A stretch of 64,000 nt of DNA, from positions 11,251,908-11,315,907 of the forward strand of contig NC_089593.1 in assembly GCF_019320115.1 (NCBI RefSeq), read 5' to 3'. Position 1 is the stretch's first letter; the number at the start of each line of letters is the position of its first letter. Under the pieces are notes generated by a model, which searched no databases, was not told the origin of the DNA, and saw only the letters and a list, made by a program, of their open reading frames with translations. This document shows, piece after piece, positions 1 through 10,779 of this stretch. A program made the position numbers and the translations under genes. Origin of the DNA: Miscanthus floridulus (lineage: Eukaryota; Streptophyta; Magnoliopsida; Poales; Poaceae).

Positions 1-374
1 AACGAAAATATTGTAAACAATAAAAGTATAGATCTCTTGAGTATGTATAATATTTGTGTAGACTTATATAATGATGCAAAAATATTTACTTTTCTCAGCA
101 CAGTAGCTTAAAGTTATCTATATAATATAATTTCACCATTTTACATATGCAACAGATGGAGCAGTCAGCACACTCCCCCAAAAAAGTTTCCTTCTTAAGA
201 AATCAATTTACTTGATAACACTCGGGTGGATGACAAGTGGGTCCATCTATGTCTATGAATGTGGGTTCAGTGTCAAATCTGCAAACGACCGATGTTTCGA
301 GTCCTATTTTCGCAAATCGCCGATTATTAACAACGTCAAACGTGTATGAACACGATCGCCGGCGGAGGCGGCGA
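1..374. other. Downstream flank of the LEA_2 gene, no gene seen
   Basis: AT-rich sequence up to about 180, then mixed sequence running into the end of the minus-strand LEA_2 gene. It should hold that gene's 3' untranslated region. No further coding potential or repeat is supported. Confidence 0.5.
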
Positions 375-1292
375 TCACCACCACAACCAGAGCGGCTTGA
401 CCCTGACCCTGCACCCCCTGTTCACCACAGCGGCGTTCCCGTCCAGCCTGTCGACGGCCACCTCGCACCGGACCTTGACGTCGACGGTCCACGTCCGGAG
501 CACCTTCCCAAAGCGCAGGCGCACGGGCACCCTCGCCTCCACCGTGAGCGGCACGGCGCGGGCGGCCCGGTCGGCGGCGAGCTGCCTCCTCTGCGCGTCC
601 GTGAGGCGCACGCCCTGGCCCCTGATGGCCGCCGCGACCACCGTGACGTTCCGCGGCGCCTGGCGGAACGCGGGCCACGGGCCCGCCGCGAGCCGCTGCC
701 CGGCGTAGGACACCGCGACGTCGCCGCCGGCGCGGTACTCCACGCCCACCTTCCCGTTGCGGCCGTTGTCGGCGCGCACGGCGGCGTCGAGCGCGGGGGA
801 GAGGCCGGCGGCGGGCGGCGAGGCGAGGGCGGTAGCGTCGAGGCCGTGGATGGAGAGCGAGGAGGGCACGGAGAAGGACGGCGCGCGCGGGCGGAAGATG
901 AGGAAGACGGCGCCCGCGAAGGCGGCTGCGGCGGCGAGGATGGCGAGGAGCGCGGCGCAGGAGAGGCAGCACGCACGGCGGAGGCGGCGGCGCCGCGCGG
1001 GGCGGCCGGCTAGCTTCTTGTAGCGGCGCGCGCGGTCCGGGGGCGGCGAGCGGAGGACCTGGTCTTTCGGCACCTGGATGATGTACGTGCCTGGGGGCGG
1101 CGAGAGCGTGAGCGGGCGGTCGTGGAAGAAGGACGGGTGCAGCGGCGTCGTCTCATCCGTGGCCGGCGCTGCCGCGGGGTCGGGGTCGGCGTCGGATTGT
1201 TGGAGATGGTGGTGGTCGGGTCGCCGTCGCCCTGGCGGAGGTGGAAGCGGGGAGGAGGAGGGAGATGGCATGGGGTGGACGCGGTCGGCCAT
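375..1292 (-). CDS. LEA_2 / NDR1-HIN1-like (NHL) membrane protein
   Basis: Single-exon gene of 305 residues on the minus strand. The N-terminal 85 residues are Pro/His-rich and disordered, followed by a basic stretch (about 88-106, many Arg/Lys). One hydrophobic segment (about 107-133, CCLSCAALLAILA onward) should span a membrane. The remaining 170 residues match the LEA_2 domain of NHL proteins: the FRPRAPSFSV motif just after the membrane segment, NGKVGVEY, a VPVRLRFGKVLRTW strand and a C-terminal CRVRVKP. Plant NHL proteins are usually plasma-membrane anchored and linked to defence or abiotic stress; that role is family knowledge. The ATG at 1292 sits in a good context (GCCATCCGCCATGGCC) and no earlier in-frame ATG fits. 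Length is typical and no lesion is visible. Composition is very GC-rich, normal for a single-exon grass gene. Several overlapping open frames here are GC-driven shadows. Confidence 0.87.
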   Translation of the reverse strand: MADRVHPMPSPSSSPLPPPPGRRRPDHHHLQQSDADPDPAAAPATDETTPLHPSFFHDRPLTLSPPPGTYIIQVPKDQVLRSPPPDRARRYKKLAGRPARRRRLRRACCLSCAALLAILAAAAAFAGAVFLIFRPRAPSFSVPSSLSIHGLDATALASPPAAGLSPALDAAVRADNGRNGKVGVEYRAGGDVAVSYAGQRLAAGPWPAFRQAPRNVTVVAAAIRGQGVRLTDAQRRQLAADRAARAVPLTVEARVPVRLRFGKVLRTWTVDVKVRCEVAVDRLDGNAAVVNRGCRVRVKPLWLWW

Positions 1293-1610
1293 GGCGGATG
1301 GCGCTGACTGAGCCGAGGCAGGCGAGCGCGGGGCCGGAGCAGCTTTAGCGTGGGAGTGAATGCTTGCCAGCGTTTTATGTTCATTATGTATTGTATGTGC
1401 GCGTGACGGCGACGGAGCCGCGTTGATGGAGACAGGCGAGGGGGAGGACGGAGAAATGTGATGAGATCGAGCAGCGCGTGAGACGACGACGACGACGACG
1501 AAGAAGAAATGATCAAATGATGGAGGGCGGGAGACGAAGGAAAGGGACAGGATCGAGCGAGGGAGGAAACTGTCATCTCACGCTCTTCACTGCTCTCGTA
1601 TAGTGTAAAA
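1293..1610 (-). promoter_or_regulatory. Probable 5' leader and core promoter of the LEA_2 gene
   Basis: Read on the minus strand, this region is CT-rich leader-like sequence just before the ATG at 1292. No perfect TATA box is present; weak candidates lie near 1373 and near 1595. Assignment rests on position and composition only. Confidence 0.35.
1482..1508. repeat. (GAC)n/(GAA)n microsatellite
   Basis: Six GAC units followed by GAA units, in the probable 5' leader of the LEA_2 gene. On the minus strand it reads CTT/GTC. Confidence 0.85.
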
Positions 1611-4156
1611 TGAAATACTAATATTTCTTGAGACCAGGTGCCATGATAGTGTTATCTTCTTTTGATGTGATGCAGGAGTTGTTATGTGTTTGGAGTTTTG
1701 ACAGAGGATGAAGGCAGAATCGGTCAGAGAAGCATGCATGCATCCTAGGACCTTTTCAGTCCGACATATGTCACGATATTAAAACTATTTAAACTTGTCC
1801 ACTCTGACGTGGAGTGTTTTAGAGCCAAAAGGACACCTGATTTTTGAAGCGTTGGATCATGATTCATCGTGCCCAAGTTAAATAAAAAAAATACAACTAC
1901 GAGTTGTGTGCCAGTTAAAATGGTTTATGTTTGATCAAATTTCTAGCGAATGATATTTACATTTATTGCTCCAAATAAGTTTATTATGAAAATCTATTTC
2001 ATAATTATTAATCTAATGGTATTAATTTGATATCATAAATACTGATAATTTTTAATTTGTATTTGGTCGAAATTAATTAAAATACTTAAACATGACATTG
2101 TGCTATAATTGTATTCTTTCTGAGACGAAGGGTATGTTGTCTTCCCTCTACCTTTGCTACTAGGAGCGGATCCACTATACAAGTACTGATGTCATCTCAC
2201 ATCAATGACTCTGTAGAAACATCATATAGACATCTAGAGAAATCAATAAGTGGCACTTATAAATAAGTAAGAGTGAACTTCATCGTGAGTCCTTAAACTT
2301 TTCCAACACTTCTCACCTAGGTCCATAAACTTTTTTTCGCTCATCTGGGTAGGGTTCAAACTAGATTCGAGGTCTTGGGTGGGCTTAGAAGAAAATCTGA
2401 TGAATCTAGGGGTAGAGGCCAAACCAACGGTGGTGGTGGACATGGGGCGGCGAGGGCGAGGTGGCAGTGAGACCGTCGTTTGAGAAGTGGAGGAAGGTTG
2501 TTAGACAGGCAAGGATAAGAGTGTCAATGTAATAGCCTGGTGTGGTCGGGTCAAGGTAATGGTGGGTGGCGGCGATAGGTTTAACGACCGAGAGCCATTG
2601 AACACGAAGCAGGTGGATGGAGCGGGGGCGACGTCACAGACCATGACCAAGTAGTGTTAAAGAAGAAACGTAGCAAATAGTGGAAAATCTAGAAAAAAAA
2701 TATATCATTAATGTCACTCCTACTTAGGGCTTCTCTCTAGCTCCAGCTCTGGCTCGTCCAGAGAAATCCTACCAAACATTTTGTAGGAGGAGCCACCTCA
2801 CCTCCAGAGCGGTTAGCGAAGTATTGAAGTCTGCCGGTTAAAGCCCTAAGTTGCTGATCGAGTGAGCGAGATTATGTGTGAGCTTAGTTATCAGTTGGTG
2901 ATACCCTGAGTTAGAATTGATTTAATTTGCAAATCATCAGCTTAATCTGGATGAAGGCCGAGTCAGATAGTAAGGACACGCGTTGCACATCCTATGACAT
3001 TTTTATTTGGCATAACATATACACGAAAACATTTGATTTCATCAGGGTGCTATATTCCAAGACACGATCGATGTAATAACAAATACTTAAAATATTTAAG
3101 GAATTGGTGGCTGGTGGGGCCGGACTATATATACTCATGAATGAAGGGGAAAAAAGAAAGAAAGAAAGAAAGAAAGGATTTGAGCTTGATTAAGACGGCG
3201 CAATGTTTGTTGATTTTGCAACGGCAGGCGCTGCCAGGCGTTACCCACCATGCATGCATTTGGAAGCAGATAGCTAGCTTCTCCGTGCTTGAGCCCTCTG
3301 CTAACTTTCTAGTAGGTCGTTGGAGTGTGTGAGGCAGGCAACAACAATGCGTCTATATAATTTGCATTCGTGCTTCCAGCTGCATTTCTTTTAATTAATT
3401 TGTTTTCTTTTTGAAACGAATTACAGGCCAGCTATGCATTATATATTTCATTACTGGCCGGTATATACGAGTACAATGCATGCAGGAACATGAGGAATTG
3501 AATAAAACAAGTCTTCCAAACAGTTCCGAATCTGCGTTGACACATTCTCTGGTTGTGCTGTCAAATCTCGTGCGGTAGCGGTGAAGTTTGTATGTAGGCG
3601 AGCCGCACGAGCAACGAACTGGTCAGGTCGCAAGCTTCACCGCCACAAAAGCGTACCAAGGGAGATGCTATAGCACGCAATCGCGTGTGTAGACACGATC
3701 GACCCAGTTCATCTTGGCACGCATCGCATGTGCATGTCCCTAGCTACTAGCAGGTCTCAATACCAAAGCTGTCGATGACCCAATTGACCAGACAATCACA
3801 TGCACGACCATCTGCAAACCGATTGTTTTCGTTTTCTTATCATGCATACATCACATACATGCATACTACAAACAAAATTCCAAGCATACAGAGAACACAC
3901 TATCCGTTTCTGTACAAACATAAAAAATTCCTAGCAAGGTGGGTGGTAACCCACCACCACACCAGAGCCATTTATGTTTAAGTTTGATGTATTAGCAATT
4001 TATATATGTTTCAGTTTAATCCAGAGAAGCACTAAGTACAGCATGAAAAATACGATAACCAGAATTGGCATACCAGTTGCTTCTTCGCATGCAACAGAAA
4101 GGCCGGTCCCACAATTCCTCCATTCTGCTCCATCGTGTAGGGGAATTTGGTGGGGC
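1611..4156. other. Intergenic region, no gene supported
   Basis: Mostly AT-rich sequence without a long coding frame. It holds a (GAAA)n microsatellite near 3155 and common grass intergenic motifs, for example around 2280-2420 and 2700-2800, that probably derive from old transposons. Short open frames here show no recognisable protein. Confidence 0.5.
3155..3176. repeat. (GAAA)n microsatellite
   Basis: About five perfect GAAA units. Confidence 0.85.
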
Positions 4157-4179
4157 TTTCACTGCTACAAAAAGTATTT

Positions 4180-4417
4180 CTAGGAGCGGCTGGTAAACCT
4201 TTGTAGGGGCGATTTGCCTAGCCGCCCCTACACAAGGTCTCTACAAATCCTATATTTGTAGGGGCGGTTCCCAGGCTGCCCCTACAAATCGATTTGTAGG
4301 GGCGGCTTTTATTACCAGCCGCTCCTACAAATAGATTTGTAGGGGCGGCTTGTGTTACCAGCCGCCCCTACAAACAGGTATTTGTAGGGGCGGTTCAATC
4401 TAGAACCGCCCCTACAG
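4180..4417. repeat. Left subterminal repeat array of the CACTA element
   Basis: Repeated TTTGTAGGGGCGGCT and its reverse complement AGCCGCCCCTACAAA, arranged as closely spaced inverted pairs. In En/Spm elements such repeats bind the element's regulatory protein; that role is inferred here. Confidence 0.88.
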
Positions 4418-4626
4418 TACGTTTTCCCGCAAAAAAATTAAATTTACAATTCAAAATCACGTTGCCGAACGTACCACGACCAATGTTCCGAACCGCGTTC
4501 GCGTTGCCGAACGCCCCGCGACTGCGACTACAAGCACAAGAGTATTCTATAAACTACAATTACAAGTCCAATTCACAAGAATATATACAATCCATCATTA
4601 AATATATAAATTCATATACATTGTTA

Positions 4627-7023
4627 TCAACGTCCTAGAGCTAGTCTTTCAGTCTCACGAAGGTGTTGGTACTGGGGATTTGTACCTAACTCAGACTCTC
4701 GATCATAGTAGGCGCCTCTGGCGTGTACAATCTGGTCCAATATGAAGTTGCAAAGGTCACCGATGAGCTCTAAGAGTTGGTCATCCTTGTATGGGTCTCT
4801 TTTCATTCCTTTCTCTTCTCTCCACTACAAGAGAACAAGTTTCGGTTTAGTATTTCATATCATTTATGAAGTTTTTATACTACGGGTGAAGAGGTTCAAA
4901 CTTACCCTTAAGAAGTGTCTCCTATAGGCACCGGTGTTACTCATTATAGAACATATATAGTATCCACAATGTACACTCCCAGGCTTTTGCTTGGGGTACT
5001 GTGTGTTTTGCATATGAAAGTGTTAAGTAATGCTTTTGACAGCCATGTAATAGAGTATTAAAGAAGTAAGTTACACTTACCGCACATATTGTTTTTATAG
5101 CTAGCTTTTCCTTTCTTGCTGGATCATGCCTCCTATGATGATTAGTGACATAGAACCTAAATGCTCTGAATTATTTTAGAAAATACAACTTGTTAGTATC
5201 CAAAAGTGAATGTTACAAGTATGTATACAAACATATAAGCTAATGAGGATTATCGATATGTATACGTCTTGAGAATCGATATGAAGTCTTTGTATGTCGC
5301 CGGGTCCTTATCTAATGAATCAAAGACCCATGCCATGCTCCTCCCGACATCGACGGCTATACAAATCCAGTGGTTCCTGCATGGATTTAATCATAGAACT
5401 AGATAAACTCTTTTGCATCGAATAAAATATATCGAACAAAGCTTTAAGTATAGAGTTGAGCTTACTCGAAGTTGTATGATAGCCATATAGTAAAGTGTTG
5501 TTGGAGATTTTTGAAAGCCAAGGCAATGTATGCCGTAACCTTAAGGGACTCTTCCCTTAGTTTCGCCGTACGGATGTGCTCTTTCTCCCGAAGAGTCTTT
5601 GCAGCAGCTAGCTCTTTGGCATCAAGTGTCCACCATTTAGGGTAATTAAAATTTGTTTGGGCTATAGCTTGAGGGTCCACATACCCGACTTTTACACTTG
5701 GCATTTGTTTGACAATGTGCACTTGCATTCTACAAATCACGGCGTGGGTTAGTTACAACAAAATTCAAAGATTACATTCATATCATATCGAGAGAACAAG
5801 GACTTACAGGCACCACGTGCGAATTAGATTCATCTCCATTTCTCCCAGGTGGAAGCATGTTTGCATGTCATTGAAGTCAAAGACAATTTTCTCGGCTGGG
5901 CTTCCAAATGTGCCGGTGGGAAAGCATGCTTGTATGATATTTATTCTCGTTGGGAGAACACGCAAGTACCAATCATGGAACTTTCTCATTCCAAGTGGTA
6001 GGCGCTGTATGTCCTAGTTTGGTAGGAAGGGCTTGCCTCTTTCATATGTTTTCGGGCAATCCTTTGACCATTTGATGGCATCAACATTTGGATACTGCTT
6101 TGCAATTTGGTGGAGTTTGCTAGTGACGGCCTCCTCAGAACCCCCTGATGGGACTTTTTTAACTTGGTTCTCGAGCTTGAATTGGTCATGGGAATACCAC
6201 TTGGACACCGACGAGACGTCTTTGATCGGAACTTAAACTGGCCTTATGGTGATTGGATGCTTCTTTCGAAGTTCTCATTCAGGCACGTCCTCATCTTCTT
6301 GTGCTGCAGCTTCTTCAGGAGGCACTTGTTGTTCATGTATCGGCTGTGCTTGTTGAGAAGACTGTGGTATCTCATGATGCACTTGCTCGGTACGAGCTGG
6401 AGAAGGTTGTGGCATCTCATCAGGCACATGCTCACTAGGAGGCGGGAAAGAATATGGCATCTCAGGAATGTGGGGGTCATGAGACGGTGAAAATATCTCC
6501 CCGACCTCAACAACTCGCTCCAAATTTGGGAGAGGGGGAGGTGGCGAAGAAGCAGTCAATATAATGTCCCGTTGGTGCCAGAGGATGAACTGCCCCATAA
6601 CATCTCCGAGTAACACCAGGCCCTTGAGAGTTGCATAGTCTATCCTCCACTGCATGAACTCGGGCTTCACTATATGCACCTTGACCCTAGTGTAGTCCGA
6701 AGGTATCTTATTATTGTGGTGTAAGCCACCAGGAGAATGTGCCACACCCATTGCCACCTCCATCACAGTGTTCTGCCGGCCGCTGAGAAACACCAATGTG
6801 CAACTAGTTGGTTCGTGTATGCGATCGACTGGGGTTGTGGCTGCATTGGAACCTTGGCTGCTAGGAACTTTGGAGGGCTGCCAACTAATGCCAGCTCTCT
6901 TGGCGGCGTCTCTAATATCCGTGGCACCGTAGATAGTCCTTGCTCCTCCAGCGCCTTCGCAACTAGAGCCTTCACTTGGAGCTCAAGACTAGTCTCTCGG
7001 TCTCGGCCATGTTTCTTGTACAT
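4627..7023 (-). pseudogene. Ulp1-like (peptidase C48) cysteine protease gene of the CACTA element, broken
   Basis: Multi-exon minus-strand gene. The last exons join cleanly with GT-AG introns: 5466-5729, 5266-5376, 5081-5165, 4906-4998 and 4627-4824, ending in TGA at 4627. The joined C-terminal part has the C48 layout: the catalytic His context NHWICIAVDVG (exon 5266-5376), the Asp in WVFDSLDKDP, a Gln in YPKQKPGS, and the catalytic Cys in SVHCGYYIC (exon 4906-4998). The N-terminal half includes IPSDYTRVKVH and QWRIDY, wording I associate with grass CACTA proteins, then a Pro/Glu-rich stretch. In-frame stops occur near 6272, 6230 and 6014 and a frameshift near 6770. Ulp1-type proteases cleave SUMO-like modifiers; captured copies are known from plant CACTA and Mutator elements. 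The function for this element is unknown. The 5' end (7023 or further upstream) is uncertain. Confidence 0.72.
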
Positions 7024-7544
7024 GTGCCTAGTTGAAGACGGCCATCAACCACCGATGCATCGTCGGCGTGCGGGGGCGGGACGCTGGGGGCCGGGCGTGG
7101 GGCGCCAGGAGCCTACGTCGTCGGCGCGCGGGGGCCAGCGCCGGGGGCCAGGTGCGGGACCGCTGGAGGCTGAAGGTTCCTCGCTTGCCGGTGGCGTCCG
7201 CTCCTCTAGAAACCCTAGGGTGGGTGCGCAGGAGGGGGCGAGGGGGCACGAGTGTGGGGAGATGCACGGAGATGGGGGCGGGCGCCGGGGGCCGGGTGCG
7301 GGACCGCTGGAGGCTGAAGGTTCCTCGCTCACCGGCGGCGTCGCCGCTCCTCTGGAAACCCTAGGGCAGGTGCGTGGGAGGGGGCGAGGGGGCATGAGTG
7401 TGGGGAGATGCACGGAGATGGGGCGCGTAGGTGCGGGGAAGGGGCGCGGGCCGGCGTCGGCGGGGCAGCCTGACGGCGTCAGAGGAGAAGAGAGCGCCCA
7501 AATGAAGATGACACCCGTACGCCCTCTATTTTATAGATGGGATG
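7024..7544 (-). promoter_or_regulatory. GC-rich 5' leader and TATA box of the CACTA protease gene
   Basis: On the minus strand a TATAAAATAGAG box lies at 7525-7535, directly inside an internal copy of the subterminal repeats. It is followed by about 450 bases of GC-rich leader containing an imperfect internal direct repeat (the GGACCGCTGGAGGCTGAAGG unit near 7158 recurs near 7301). The transposase gene has a near-identical TATA box at 37721-37730. Open frames here are low-complexity and not credible proteins. Confidence 0.55.
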
Positions 7545-7626
7545 ATTTGTAGAGGCGGTTCCTGATCCAGCCGCCCCTACAAATGCATTTGTAAGGGCGG
7601 TTCCTCATCCAGCCGCCCCTACAAAT
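7545..7626. repeat. Internal copy of CACTA subterminal repeats
   Basis: Two inverted pairs of the TTTGTAGGGGCGG / CCGCCCCTACAAA motif, identical in style to those at the transposon ends but located between the two CACTA genes. Confidence 0.85.
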
Positions 7627-8127
7627 AATAAATTCTATATTTTTTATATCATAAAAACACAAAATAATATAAAAAATTGTGTATATGCACAAATATAATA
7701 TTTTGTATTATTCTATATATGAAGAAATATATATAAACAATTGTGGTCAAAACAATATAGAAAACAAAAAAACAAAAATTAAAAATTTAAATTTTAAAAC
7801 TTCGACTACAATTTTATGACATTAAATGAAATAAAATGAAAATGCTGTAAACATAAAAGTTGTATAACTCATCAACATGTACAACTTTTATTTTGGTCAT
7901 CCTGTCATGTGACTTTGTTTGAATGATTTAAATTTTGAAATTCAAACAATTTTAATTTGAAATAATATTTTGAAAGAGTAAATGATTTCAGATGAAAAAC
8001 TCATGAATACCAAAGTTGTAGAACTCATCAATATGTACAACTTTTATTTTGATCATATTTTTATTTAACCAAATTTGAACAGTTGAAATTTTGAATTTTA
8101 ATAATTGGCAACTTCAAATAAGATTTT

Positions 8128-8432
8128 GAAACCTTAAATGATTTCAACAATAAAAGTCGTGAACATAAAAGTTGTTGAAATCCTCACTATCTACAACTTT
8201 TATTTTGGTCACTTCTTTATGTAATAAAGTATTAGTAAACATTGTTCATAAATTCACATATGACTCATGGTTTCTTGAACTATACGAGAAACATGTTGAT
8301 TTGTGAACAATGTTTACTATCACTTTGTCAGATGAAGAAATGATCAAAATAAAAGTTGTAGATCTTGATGAGTTATACAACTTTGGTATTCATCACTTTT
8401 TCAGCTGAAATTATTTAATGGTTGAAAATCTT
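8128..8432. repeat. Imperfect palindrome of about 300 bp
   Basis: The left arm contains CTACAACTTTTATTTTGGTCA and AGTAAACATTGTTCA. The right arm holds their inverse TGAACAATGTTTACT and ATCAAAATAAAAGTTGTAG. The centre is near 8280 and the arms are roughly 130 bp. Confidence 0.8.
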
Positions 8433-8520
8433 GTTCGAACTTATTATTTTTTTAAATTTGAAAATTTAAAGTGCTCAAACTTTGTCAAATGAAAAGAATG
8501 ACCAAATCAACACACTAACT

Positions 8521-8768
8521 TGATAGGGCAAGATTTTAGAAAATTTTAGGAAAAAAATTATCACATTTGGAGTTAGTATGAGGGAGAAAGACTAGTTACA
8601 AATTTTAACCAGAGATAAAAAAATCACAGTTGTTCATGATGATCAATGATGAACAAGTGTGATTTCTCTTTTTAATCTGTGGCTGAAACTTGTAACTAGT
8701 TTTTCTCCCTCATACTAACTCCAAATATGATGGTTTTTCCCTAAAATTTTCTAAAATCATGCTCTATC
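8521..8768. repeat. Second imperfect palindrome of about 250 bp
   Basis: Arms of roughly 110 bp, with AGATTTTAGAAAATTTTAGG and GTTAGTATGAGGGAGAAA on the left matched by their inverse on the right. The centre is near 8645. Could be a foldback MITE or part of the spacer. Confidence 0.82.
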
Positions 8769-9145
8769 ATTTTAGTCTAGTCATCTATCTTTGTCACTAA
8801 TTTTGAACAATTCAAATTTTAAATTTCAGAAAATGACAGTTTCAAACCTGATTTTCAAACACTAAATGATTTCAGTTGTAAAAGTGATGAATATAAATGT
8901 TGTATAACTCATCAAGATCTCCTACTTTTATTTTGGTCATTTCTTCATTTCATAAAGTGTTAAGTGATTTCATAAAGTTTTAGTAGTAATAGAGTGGTAG
9001 TCTCACACATGCATAAAATGTAGTCTCACACACATACAAAAATATGTAGTCTTAAACACGTACATAAATATATAGTCTCACACGCATGCATAAATGAAGT
9101 CTTACAAACACACACTTACACAAACACTACACGATCAACAACTAG

Positions 9146-10779
9146 CTAGCCCATTGTAACGACTTTCCCCTTGACACCTTTTCGTTCCCATGGCATTATG
9201 TCTTTGGGGAGGTTCTTTTCCACAACACTGATCTTTTTAGGAAAGTCTGTGAATAGCGGCATCTCATCGTAGTTATTATAAGCTTCAACATCGTCCACGC
9301 CATCAACTCCAATAATGTGCTATTTTCCGGAGGCAACCACGTGCTTTGTCTTCTTTTTCGGGGGGAGGTTACTTTGTGGGTCAGACATATAGAAAACTTG
9401 TGCGACACGTGAAGCGAGCACCTAAGGGTCATCTTGGTAGCCTAGATTCTTGAGGTCTAGGACTCTCAATCCGATCTCGTTCAGTTGGTGTTGTTTGATC
9501 CAGCGGCATCAAAACAGGGCCACTGTTATATCCCTTCCATAGTCAAGTTCCCATATCTCTTCAATGACGCCAAAGTATTGGATCTTTCGCCCCAATCCAT
9601 CGATAGCCTCTATTCGAACGCCGTTGTTTTGGTTCACATATTTACTATCCTTTGCATGGGTATAGTACGTATACCCATTGATGTCATAAGCATTCCAAGA
9701 TGTCACTTGTCTCGATGGCCCCTCCGCTAACCTACTGATGGTAATAGAGTCTATGGTTTCTCCAGGTGGTATGTTTTGGTCCTTCAACCATGTAGTTAGT
9801 CGTTGCTTGTGTTGTTTCATGACCCAATCATCCGAACGGCTATTTCTCTCCGCCATAATGATAGCCAAGTGTTCATCAATGTACGGTTGCATCAGTTGTG
9901 TACTCTGCAAGACACTATAATGCGTCCGACTCACCTCTTTATAATCATGGTCGATGAACACTTTTCTACCACTGGTGCCCTTCCCGGCCAGCCTATCCTT
10001 GTGATGAGAATCAGGTTTACCAATCACTTTCTATACTTTTAGGTACTCTTGATAGCACTCGATGACTTCTTTAGTACTGTAACCCTCTATCATGGAGCCC
10101 TCTGGGTATGCTCGATTATGCATGTATCGACTTAGAACCGACATGAACCGCCCGTAGGACCACATTTCATGCAAGTAGCAAGGGCCCAGCGCCTGTATCT
10201 GATGAACCATGTGAATCATGAGATGTGACATTATATAAAAAAAGCAGGAGGTAAACACATCTCCAGTTGATTTTGTGTCTCCACCACAAATTCATATAGG
10301 TCACTCAGCTCTTGCTTGCCAATCGTCTTCTGTGAGATTTTCGAAAAGAAGTAGCACATGCGGGTGATGGTCATTTTCAAGAACTCTGGCTTTATAGCCC
10401 TGATTGCAATAGGTAGAAACACTGTCAACGTCACATGGCAATCGTGAGCCTTGCAGTGTGTTATTGACAAGTCCTTCATCGACACTAGCTTCTTCACATT
10501 TGCTGAAAACCCAGTCAGGACTTTGATCCCCCTTAGGAAAGTGCATATAGCTCTCTTCTCGTCTGGTGTTAGGTTGAAGCACGCCATGGGCAGAGTGTAT
10601 TTTCCATTAGCCTCAGGTACCGGGTGAAGCTGTGGCATCACGTTTAGCTGCACCATGTCTTTTCGTGCTTTTAGACCATCCTTTGACTTGCCTGTGTCCA
10701 TCAAGGTAGCAATGAGACTCGCAAAGACATTCTTCTGCATGTACATAGCATTAATGGCATGGGGGACCTCCAAGTCTGG
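9146..10779 (-). pseudogene. TNP2-type CACTA transposase, C-terminal part (separated by Copia insertion)
   Basis: Continuation of the transposase gene whose first part lies at 35114-36978. Reading the TSD once joins ...LPYWPD at 35114 to LEVPHAINAMYMQKN at 10779, which is continuous transposase sequence. Visible family regions: the end of the TNP2 core; the CKAHDCHVTLTVFLPIAIR block of DUF4218, followed by QLEMCLPP and GPCYLHEMWSYGRFM; a DUF4216-like block (IQYFGVIEEIWELDYG); and a C-terminal tail with VFYMSDPQSNLPPKKK ending in a stop at 9146. Stops and frameshifts near 10258, 10028 and 9330 break it. The protein would cut and join CACTA ends; this copy cannot as it stands. Confidence 0.85.

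Larger units (their letters stand above)
7627..9145. other. AT-rich spacer of the CACTA element with long palindromes
   Basis: No coding potential. The motif ACAACTTTTATTTTGGTCA and its inverse AAAAGTTGTA recur at least five times. Two long imperfect palindromes lie here and are listed separately. Around 8995-9100 there are short repeated phrases of the type TAGTCTCACACACATA. Confidence 0.7.

Noticed and set aside
237..1013. Plus-strand open frames over the LEA_2 gene
   Set aside because: They are GC-driven shadows opposite a recognised LEA_2 coding frame.
1010..1576. 188-codon minus-strand frame upstream of the LEA_2 start
   Set aside because: It overlaps the LEA_2 N-terminus in another frame, is low-complexity, and covers the probable 5' leader.
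4180..4417. Repeat-spacer array resembling CRISPR
   Set aside because: The repeats occur in both orientations, spacers are irregular, and they sit at a CACTA transposon end in plant DNA.
6737..7552. 271-codon plus-strand frame
   Set aside because: Gly/Arg-rich, made of the GC-rich repeated leader of the CACTA protease gene on the opposite strand.
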